Assembly (NCBI GenBank): GCA_047630175.1
Contig: JBLHVI010000090.1
Span: 1 to 13,077, forward strand
Length of the DNA: 13,077 bases
From: UBA4582 sp047630175
GTDB lineage: Bacteria > Pseudomonadota > Gammaproteobacteria > Pseudomonadales > Azotimanducaceae
Direction of reading: 5' to 3'
Both the position numbers and the translations under genes were made by a program. The stretch's first letter is position 1, and every line of letters begins with the position of its first letter. The notes under the pieces were generated by a model that made no database searches, was not told the DNA's origin, and saw only the letters and a program-made list of their open reading frames with translations. This document shows positions 1 through 5,557 of the stretch, piece after piece.

Positions 1-83
1 TAGCGTCGGCGAACGATTCAAGGTATTCCCATGCCGACTTCACGAAGCCGTTAAAAGTCTGGAAGTTCCGTTGTCGACGACAT
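1..83 (-). pseudogene. Possible N-terminus of a minus-strand gene, frameshifted, cut by window edge
   Basis: On the minus strand an ATG at 83-81 opens a reading frame beginning MSSTTELPDF that stops at TAA (53-51). The stop sits in a short run of A's on the plus strand (53-56). Removing one base of that run restores a continuous frame to the window edge, continuing NGFVKSAWEYLESFADA, which looks like a plausible amphipathic protein start. There is no Shine-Dalgarno sequence before the ATG, because the upstream DNA is the 15-bp tandem repeat. The protein family is not recognised. It could be a true frameshift, a sequencing error or chance. An alternative without a frameshift is an internal GTG start reading VKSAWEYLESFADA. 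If real, the gene would be divergent from the peptidase gene at 192. Confidence 0.25.
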
Positions 84-173
84 AGTCTTGGTCAGAGTAG
101 TCTTGGTCAGAGTAGTCTTGGTCAGAGTAGTCTTGGTCAGAGTAGTCTTGGTCAGAGCAGTCTTGGTCAGAAT
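84..173. repeat. 15-bp tandem repeat, six copies
   Basis: Six head-to-tail copies of the unit agtcttggtcagagt start at 84, 99, 114, 129, 144 and 159. The first four are identical, the fifth differs at its last base and the sixth at its last bases. The array ends only 8 bases before the GGAGG of the peptidase gene at 192. The unit length is a multiple of three, so frame 3 stays open through the whole array (SLGQS repeated) down to a TGA at 189-191 that touches the peptidase ATG. No start codon for that frame is visible in the window. The array could be a set of regulator sites, a slippage-prone leader, or the repetitive C-terminal end of an upstream gene. Confidence 0.9.
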
Positions 174-181
174 AATTTTTT

Positions 182-186
182 GGAGG
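182..186 (+). promoter_or_regulatory. Ribosome binding site of the M28 peptidase gene
   Basis: GGAGG lies 5 bases before the ATG at 192 and fixes that start codon. It follows a T-rich stretch immediately after the tandem repeat. Confidence 0.8.
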
Positions 187-191
187 ATTGA

Positions 192-1643
192 ATGAATATT
201 TTTAGTACACCTTGCTTAGTTGCCAGCACGCTATTGCTCGTATTCGCCACCTCTATAAACGCGCAACCTGACGCGAGCAGTATCGCGCCGACGCTTGATG
301 AAAGTGCGCTCAAAGCAGCAAAAAGACTCATCGAAACCGCACTAGACAGCTCACTAGGGTATGAGATTGTGGCGTCACTCACTACCGAGGTCGGACCCCG
401 CCTTGCCGGTTCTGAAGCGGAGCAACGGGCACGTGATTGGGGCGTTAAGCTTGGCGAAAAACTCAGCTTTGATCGCGTCTCAGTGGAACCCTTCACAATG
501 CCCTTTTGGGATCGTGGTGAATTGCAGATCGCACTCACCAAACCGTACCAGCAAGATCTTTATGGAACGGCTTTAGGCGGCTCTGGCATGAGCGGCGAAC
601 CCATTGACGCGCCGGTGGTTTATTTTCGATCCATCGCTGAAATAGAGGCGGTAACTGAGGGCGAACTGAGCGGGAAAATTGCATTTATTGATGGCGAGCT
701 TATGGTTAGAAGTCAGACTGGCGCGGGCTACGGTGCAGCCAATCAAAAACGGCGTGTCGGTTGGCGGCATGCTCAGCGCGGTGGCGCACAAGCTCTGGTG
801 ATCAGGTCCGTGGGCTCTGATTCACACCGCTTTCCGCACACTGGCATGATGAGCGCCAATGCAGGTCAATGGGCAAAGATACCCGTCATAGCAGTCTCCA
901 ATCCTGATGCCGATCACCTACGTCGCATTCATGAATTGGGCCAGACCACCAGCCTGCGCTTACATTCTACCGCCGGCTGGAAGGGTTCAGTATCAAGCGC
1001 TAACCTGGTGTTTGACTTGGTTGGTCGCGAGAAACCTGATGAAATCGTATTGATTGGCGCGCATTTAGATAGCTGGGATCTTGGCACCGGCGCGGTAGAT
1101 GACGGGGCTGGGGTTGCGATTACGACGGCCGCTGCTGAACTCATTGCTCGCCTACCTAAACGACCTCGGCGTACTATTCGCGTGGTCTTGTTTGGCGCAG
1201 AAGAAGTGGGGCTATTAGGCGCAAGGGCCTATGCTGAGCAACATGCGGACGAACTGGACAAACATGTTTTGGCAACGGAATCTGATTTTGGCGCTGGCAC
1301 CATCTGGCAGTTGGTCTCCAACGTTAACCCAGCGGCGAATTCAGTCATCGATGCGATTGGCCTCGTGATTCAACCTCTGGGTATTGTGCGCGGCGGCAGC
1401 GAGGTTCTCGGTGGAGGCCCAGACATCAGCCCAATGGCGGCTCAAGGCGTTCCGACTGTTCGCCTAAATCAAAATGGTATGGACTACTTCGACCTGCACC
1501 ATACACCTGACGATACGCTCGATAAAATCAAGCCGGCTGAACTGGCGCAAAATATCGCCGCTTATGCAGCATTAGCGTATTTAGCCGCAGAATCTAATGT
1601 TGAGTTTCGCAACTTGAACGCAGCAGCATCCGACGAAGAATAG
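192..1643 (+). CDS. Exported M28-family zinc metallopeptidase (carboxypeptidase Q-like)
   Basis: A 483-residue protein predicted to hydrolyse peptides outside the cytoplasm with a two-zinc centre. Residues 1-24 form a signal peptide: a short start, the hydrophobic stretch LVASTLLLVFA, and a likely cut after SINA. A region around 120-255 fits the protease-associated (PA) insert common in M28 exopeptidases. The catalytic domain follows, with all expected M28 elements: GAHLDSWD (His291, Asp293), the bridging Asp303 in AVDDGAG, the Glu337-Glu338 pair in GAEEVGLLG, Asp365 in ESDFG, and the last His in LHHTPDDT (436/437). ESDFG and LHHTPDDT resemble carboxypeptidase Q (plasma glutamate carboxypeptidase) more than the aminopeptidase S group. 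The start is supported by GGAGG at 182-186. The gene seems to stand alone; the next unit downstream is a pseudogene. The exact substrate, and whether it acts as an amino-, carboxy- or dipeptidase, cannot be told from sequence. Confidence 0.94.
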   Translation: MNIFSTPCLVASTLLLVFATSINAQPDASSIAPTLDESALKAAKRLIETALDSSLGYEIVASLTTEVGPRLAGSEAEQRARDWGVKLGEKLSFDRVSVEPFTMPFWDRGELQIALTKPYQQDLYGTALGGSGMSGEPIDAPVVYFRSIAEIEAVTEGELSGKIAFIDGELMVRSQTGAGYGAANQKRRVGWRHAQRGGAQALVIRSVGSDSHRFPHTGMMSANAGQWAKIPVIAVSNPDADHLRRIHELGQTTSLRLHSTAGWKGSVSSANLVFDLVGREKPDEIVLIGAHLDSWDLGTGAVDDGAGVAITTAAAELIARLPKRPRRTIRVVLFGAEEVGLLGARAYAEQHADELDKHVLATESDFGAGTIWQLVSNVNPAANSVIDAIGLVIQPLGIVRGGSEVLGGGPDISPMAAQGVPTVRLNQNGMDYFDLHHTPDDTLDKIKPAELAQNIAAYAALAYLAAESNVEFRNLNAAASDEE

Positions 1644-1668
1644 GATGCTGGCGTTGACCACTTTTAGC

Positions 1669-1691
1669 ACTCGATGTAGTACGTATCGAGT
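1669..1691. other. Hairpin (7-bp perfect inverted repeat) downstream of the peptidase gene
   Basis: ACTCGAT (1669-1675) and ATCGAGT (1685-1691) are exact reverse complements around a 9-base loop, 26 bases after the peptidase stop codon. A T-run is missing on the 3' side, so this is not a standard intrinsic terminator. It could still protect the mRNA 3' end or help termination. Confidence 0.4.
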
Positions 1692-1764
1692 TCCCATTGA
1701 AGATTAAACTTAGCCATTAGATTTTTGAGTTTAGACGAATAGTATTAGCTGATTTGAGGTACAC

Positions 1765-2251
1765 ATGAAATCTGACAGTCGTTCAAAGCATCTTCGACTT
1801 AGCACCTTGTCCAACAAGCGCAGTCATATCTCTAAGTACTACCACGACTGCGCCGACGATTATAATGGAACGCTTGCTGATTAGCGCAATGAGGCCCCTA
1901 AAAAAGTCGCCTCAATGCTTGTCGCAAAGCTTCCACCGAAGGCAGTAATTCTGAACGCTGGATGCTGGCCTGTGCGGTAGCGCATTGCACACGGTTGGAT
2001 TCACAACCATTGACGGGATTGATGTATCGCAACGTTCTTTGGCGATTGCAAAAACGACCGAAGCCTACAGATGCTTAACTGCCATGGATACGCAGCGACC
2101 GCCCCTATCCGTTCCAGACGATCATTATGATGGTCTTATTTGCTTGGGCGTACTCACCTACTTGCCTGAAACGACAAACACGCTCACAGAATTCAGTAGT
2201 GTCGTCAAATCAGGCGGATTCATTGCGACGACTCAACAAAGTAAAATATAA
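1765..2251 (+). pseudogene. Decayed class I SAM-dependent methyltransferase (METTL27/WBSCR27-like)
   Basis: An ATG at 1765 with GAGG 5 bases upstream opens a frame containing the family-like stretch YYHDCADDYNGTLAD. It is interrupted by TAG at 1882-1884, where homologues typically have Trp. After the stop, similarity continues (EAPKKVASMLVAKLPPKAVI) to the SAM-binding loop. That loop should read roughly LDAGCGTG, but here it collapses after NAGC and the frame ends at TAG 1978-1980. Similarity resumes in another frame near 1982 with ALHTVGFTTIDGIDVSQRS, then GLICLGVLTYLPET and VVKSGGFIATT, which are the beta2, beta4 and beta5 segments of the Rossmann fold. The frame stops at 2251, shorter than the usual full fold plus C-terminal part. 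A small deletion at the glycine loop would explain both the lost motif and the shifted frame. An active enzyme is not expected. Recent decay is inferred from how readable the remainder is. Confidence 0.78.
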
Positions 2252-2267
2252 GATTGCCGAGGCCTTG

Positions 2268-3293
2268 CTACGGTGTTTGACCTCTCTGCTCAGCACCACC
2301 ACCTGGCCTCGTCCCTGTCCAACGCTTGTACGCGCGGGAAAAGGCAGTGGAGTCAGAATAACCCGTAAGATAGGCGGTTTCATTGAGGGAGACTTTCTTG
2401 GCACTTAGGTAGTGCATGGCCATCTTGTGGCGCAGTTCGTCGACCAATTTCTCATAGTTGGTGCCTTCCGCTTTTAACTTGCGGTAAAGGGTCTGGCGAC
2501 CCAGACCTAATGATTCTGCTATACGCGCCATGTCCAGAACGCCAGTATGCAGGATCGGGATCAACTCACTCTCTACCCGGCCGCGAATGGTACTAGCGCT
2601 TTTCAGACGCTCTAACATGGCATCGGCTCGTTCACTGAAAACGCCAAACACATATCGGTCCGACGGAGACAGCTGCAGATTCATCAGGGATTCTTCCATC
2701 AGGAATGCATTGCGGTCGCAGCCAAAGACTACGGGCGCACCCAGAATGCGTTCATATTCCGCTCGATCACCCGGATCTGCATGCGTGAAGAGTACTTTCT
2801 TGGCAAAAGGCTTGTCGCTGAACTCACGAGCCAGATTAATCATGATCGCAAAAGCCGACTCGGTCAGCTCCGGGAAACTGTTGGGATCCTGACGAGTGTC
2901 TAACAGCCATACTTCGCCATCGCCCGGCACGACTTCGAAGCGCCCCCCCGGCCGGTGGCCGTTCACCTCAACAACCAGACGACCATAGCGGTTAATCTGG
3001 GCGAAGGCTTCGGCGGTGGTGGCAGCACAACTGCAAATCAGCCCCACGATTGAGATTTGGGAAAACACCGCTGCTTCACCCAACTGCACCCCGAGTGCGG
3101 GCGCGTTGCATAGTGCTTTGCTGGCCACCATCAGTGCCTGGTAGCGGTCCAGCGGAATGCGGCTGTCTCTATCCAGCAGCGCCTCGGAGGCGATGCCAGA
3201 ACGCTGGGTCAGTAAGGCTTCGCTGGCACCTTTGTCCACAGCGAGCTGCATCAGCGCCTTAACGTATCCCGCTCCGATTGTGAGCCCTGCCAT
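2268..3293 (-). CDS. AraC-family transcriptional regulator (arabinose-binding-like N-terminal domain)
   Basis: A 341-residue cytoplasmic DNA-binding regulator counted from the ATG at 3293. That start is chosen because GAGGAG lies 9 bases upstream; longer starts (ATG at 3347, GTG at 3365) have weaker leaders. Residues about 15-205 match the N-terminal sensing domain found in the OruR/ArgR-type branch of AraC proteins (for example GYVKALMQLAVDKGAS, PLDRYQALM, and a central PGDGEVWLLD segment). The C-terminal AraC domain has two helix-turn-helix units: MARIAESLGLGRQTLYRKLK (about 255-274) and VSLNETAYLTGYSDSTAFSR (about 301-320), followed by the usual AYKRWTG. The last residues (RPGGGAEQRGQTP) depart from the usual short tail and lie next to the decayed methyltransferase. 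The gene is divergent from the oxidoreductase at 3488, which makes that gene its most likely target. The inducer is unknown. Confidence 0.92.
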   Translation of the reverse strand: MAGLTIGAGYVKALMQLAVDKGASEALLTQRSGIASEALLDRDSRIPLDRYQALMVASKALCNAPALGVQLGEAAVFSQISIVGLICSCAATTAEAFAQINRYGRLVVEVNGHRPGGRFEVVPGDGEVWLLDTRQDPNSFPELTESAFAIMINLAREFSDKPFAKKVLFTHADPGDRAEYERILGAPVVFGCDRNAFLMEESLMNLQLSPSDRYVFGVFSERADAMLERLKSASTIRGRVESELIPILHTGVLDMARIAESLGLGRQTLYRKLKAEGTNYEKLVDELRHKMAMHYLSAKKVSLNETAYLTGYSDSTAFSRAYKRWTGTRPGGGAEQRGQTP

Positions 3294-3302
3294 GACCGAT
3301 TT

Positions 3303-3308
3303 CTCCTC
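3303..3308 (-). promoter_or_regulatory. Ribosome binding site that decides the AraC regulator start
   Basis: On the minus strand GAGGAG ends 9 bases before the ATG at 3293. It favours this start over the in-frame ATG at 3347 and the GTG at 3365, which would add 18 and 24 residues. Confidence 0.6.
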
Positions 3309-3391
3309 GGTGGTGACTGCAGTCATCATTTTGATTACTACGGTCATGTTCCCTTGAACCGCCACTGATTACAATGTTCCACAACGAAGGT

Positions 3392-3454
3392 GCGATAAAG
3401 CGAGTATCGCTTGCGGTAGCCACCAAACTTATCTGCCGTAAGCGATGATTCGCT
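3392..3454. promoter_or_regulatory. Candidate operator region between the AraC regulator and the oxidoreductase
   Basis: The divergent intergenic region holds two small perfect palindromes: GCGATA/TATCGC at 3392-3397 and 3405-3410, and AGCGA/TCGCT at 3441-3445 and 3450-3454. Between and within them are two related direct copies, TTGCGGTAGC (3411-3420) and CTGCCGTAAGC (3433-3443). They are spaced about two helical turns apart, as is common for AraC-type half-sites. Binding is inferred only from position and symmetry. Confidence 0.35.
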
Positions 3455-3487
3455 CTCGCCCTCACTCAACGGTGTAATCAACAATAG

Positions 3488-4606
3488 ATGAGATTCAGAA
3501 CGATGAAATTACGCTATAAGTTCGCCATCGGCCTATTCGCAATCGTGGCTACCGGCATAGCCGCGCTCGCCTTGGCAATGAGCCACACGGCAGACTGCGC
3601 GCCAGTGTCGACAATCACCAATGATAGGCAGCAAATGAAGGCCGTTATAGCACGATGCTATGGCGCACCCGATGTTCTCGAATTCATCAATGTCGAAAAG
3701 CCTAACCCTGCCAGCGATGAACTATTGATCAAAGTACAGGCCGCGTCGGTGAACCCACTGGACTGGCACCAAATGCGTGGTTCGCCCTATATCGTCCGAC
3801 TTGACGGAGGCTTGGGGGCACCGACAGATCCTCGCATGGGCGTCGATTTTGCGGGTACGGTTGAAGCAGTGGGTGAGAATGTCACACGTTTCAAGCCTGG
3901 CGATGAGGTGTTCGGTGGCGCGGGCGGCGCTTTTGCCGAATACGTGACAATTCGCGAGACCCGAGCAGTGGTGCACAAACCGACCAACATGAGCTTTGAG
4001 CAGGCGGCCATGGTGCCCATTGCTGCTATCACTGCCTTGCAAGCACTGCGCGATAAGGGTCAGCTGCAAGCAGGACAGAGGGTCTTAATCAATGGTGCAT
4101 CCGGCGGGGTGGGCACGTTTGCAGTGCAGATCGCCAAGTCTATGGGTGCCGAGGTGACCGGGGTGTGCAGCACCCGCAACCTTGAGATGGTTCGCTCTCT
4201 CGGAGCCGATCATGTGTTTGACTACAAACAAGAAGACTATACCCAAAGTGGCCAGCACTATGACCTGATTATCGACAATGTCGGCAATCACTCGCCACTG
4301 TCAAACCGAGAGGTCCTCACCCCCAATGGCAAGCTAGTGATAGTCGGTGGACCCAGTGGCAATTGGTTAGGCCCTCTTATGGGAATGATCGAAGCCATGC
4401 TGGTGAGGCCCTTCGTCGATCAAGAAATGATGGTCTTACTCGCGCAGCTCAAAGCTGATGATCTCGAATCTCTGGCTGATCTTATGCGGGCTGGAAAAAT
4501 GACTCCGGTAGTTGATCGACGCTATTCACTGAGTGATGTTCCGGCGGCAATCAGCTACTCGGAGGAGGGCCACGCGCGGGGCAAAATCGCGGTGTTTATG
4601 CAGTGA
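3488..4606 (+). CDS. Membrane-anchored NAD(P)-dependent MDR oxidoreductase (quinone oxidoreductase-like)
   Basis: A 372-residue medium-chain dehydrogenase/reductase. Residues about 11-31 (KFAIGLFAIVATGIAALALA) form one hydrophobic segment after a basic start, so the protein is likely anchored in, or exported across, the inner membrane. The catalytic N-terminal GroES-like domain follows (KAVIARCYGAPDVLE; AASVNPLDWHQMRG; GVDFAGTVEAVG; FKPGDEVFG). The Rossmann domain carries INGASGGVGTFAVQIAKSMG (201-220), the dinucleotide-binding loop, and ends with EGHARGKIAVF. The catalytic-zinc GHE motif of classical alcohol dehydrogenases is replaced by GVDFAG, so this is the zinc-free quinone-reductase/zeta-crystallin type, probably NADPH-dependent. 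There is no strong Shine-Dalgarno sequence at 3488; the ATG at 3503 (MKLRYK) is an equally good start. The gene faces away from the AraC regulator and is likely controlled by it. The substrate is unknown; an enone, quinone or aldehyde is possible. Confidence 0.92.
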   Translation: MRFRTMKLRYKFAIGLFAIVATGIAALALAMSHTADCAPVSTITNDRQQMKAVIARCYGAPDVLEFINVEKPNPASDELLIKVQAASVNPLDWHQMRGSPYIVRLDGGLGAPTDPRMGVDFAGTVEAVGENVTRFKPGDEVFGGAGGAFAEYVTIRETRAVVHKPTNMSFEQAAMVPIAAITALQALRDKGQLQAGQRVLINGASGGVGTFAVQIAKSMGAEVTGVCSTRNLEMVRSLGADHVFDYKQEDYTQSGQHYDLIIDNVGNHSPLSNREVLTPNGKLVIVGGPSGNWLGPLMGMIEAMLVRPFVDQEMMVLLAQLKADDLESLADLMRAGKMTPVVDRRYSLSDVPAAISYSEEGHARGKIAVFMQ

Positions 4607-4633
4607 TCTGCCAAACAACAAGCCATCTTGCCG

Positions 4634-5557
4634 CTAGATCGTCGTAATTATCGTCTCGACATGCAACTTTGCGGCGCGTGCTAAGGCGTCAAGGTCATAA
4701 CCTCCTTCCAAGGATGATATCAATCGCCCCTTGGAATATTGATTAGACAGGTCTGCTAGCAACCTTGAAATCCATCCAAAATCATCGTCTTCTAGACATA
4801 TCTCACCCAGAGGATCATCTTTATGCGCATCAAAACCCGCTGAAACAAAAATCAAGTCGGGTTTATGCTTTTCAATATTGGGAATCCAGTCCCGTTCAAT
4901 GAGCGCGCGAAAGGTCTTGCTGTTGGTACCAGCATCCAGCCGCGTACTAATAATATGATCGTTGCTGAAATCGAGATATCGATGCGGGTAAAAGTGATTC
5001 TGGAAACTGGAACAAACCAGCACTTCCGGACGGTCTTTAAAGATATCAACGGTGCCATTGCAGTGATGGACATCAAAATCACAAATCGCAACACGATGAA
5101 TGTCTGGGCGCTGTAGGGCAAGTTCTGCGGCGATTGCCACACTGTTAAACAAACAAAAGCCAAACGCCGAGGCGATCTCAGCATGGTGACCAGGCGGCCG
5201 GATCGCACAAAAAGCGCGATTGGCTTCACCATCAAGTACGCGAGTTGTTGCCTCAGCAACAGCGCCTGCTGCCAGCTTCGCGGCACGGGTGCTGCCCCGG
5301 CTCATATAGGTATCAGGGTCAACTTTAATCACGGCGCTCGCAGGTTCTGACGCCACAATGTGCTTCAAATACATTTCCGGATGGACTCGCAGCACATGCT
5401 CATCGTCAATCTCAGATGCCAAAATTTCCGTCATATCTGCGCTGATACCGGAACGCGCGAGCGCGTCCATGACCGCACTTAACCTCGCCGGTCTTTCTGG
5501 ATGACCGGGCATTTCATGGTGCATGCAATCAGGATGGGTCAGTAGCAGCGGTTTCAT
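4634..5557 (-). CDS. Class II histone-deacetylase-like amidohydrolase (protein or acetylpolyamine deacetylase)
   Basis: A 307-residue zinc amidohydrolase predicted to remove acetyl groups from lysines or from small acetylated amines in the cytoplasm. The deacetylase fold is present from end to end: HHEMPGHPERPARL near the start, IRPPGHHAE with the His124-His125 charge-relay pair, DFDVHHCNGT with zinc ligands Asp162 and His164, SAGFDAHKDDPLG with the third ligand Asp243, and LEGGYD with the transition-state Tyr287. Cys166 stands where most relatives have Gly (DFDVHHGNGT). The length is normal for bacterial class II members. The ATG overlaps the 3' end of the Lhr gene by 29 bases, and GGAG at 5564-5567, inside lhr, lies 6 bases upstream, so translation may be coupled to lhr. 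The 3' end converges on the oxidoreductase gene, 27 bases away, with no clear terminator. Whether the target is protein or polyamine is not resolved. Confidence 0.95.
   Translation of the reverse strand: MKPLLLTHPDCMHHEMPGHPERPARLSAVMDALARSGISADMTEILASEIDDEHVLRVHPEMYLKHIVASEPASAVIKVDPDTYMSRGSTRAAKLAAGAVAEATTRVLDGEANRAFCAIRPPGHHAEIASAFGFCLFNSVAIAAELALQRPDIHRVAICDFDVHHCNGTVDIFKDRPEVLVCSSFQNHFYPHRYLDFSNDHIISTRLDAGTNSKTFRALIERDWIPNIEKHKPDLIFVSAGFDAHKDDPLGEICLEDDDFGWISRLLADLSNQYSKGRLISSLEGGYDLDALARAAKLHVETIITTI

Noticed and set aside
84..173. CRISPR array
   Set aside because: The copies are contiguous 15-bp units with no spacers and no cas genes nearby.
148..176. A promoter formed by TTGGTC in the repeat and AATAAT after it, 17 bases apart
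   Set aside because: Transcription would begin at about 183, inside the GGAGG of the peptidase gene, leaving no usable leader. The -35 match is also poor.
1669..1691. Intrinsic terminator after the peptidase gene
   Set aside because: The inverted repeat is real, but no T-run follows it on either strand, so it is listed only as a hairpin.
2127..2408. A separate small plus-strand gene overlapping the pseudogene and the AraC gene
   Set aside because: It is out of frame with the methyltransferase remains, runs antisense into a well-supported AraC gene, and shows no recognisable domain.
4865..5116. Plus-strand open frame opposite the deacetylase gene
   Set aside because: It is a shadow of the deacetylase coding strand, whose motifs are complete and in order.
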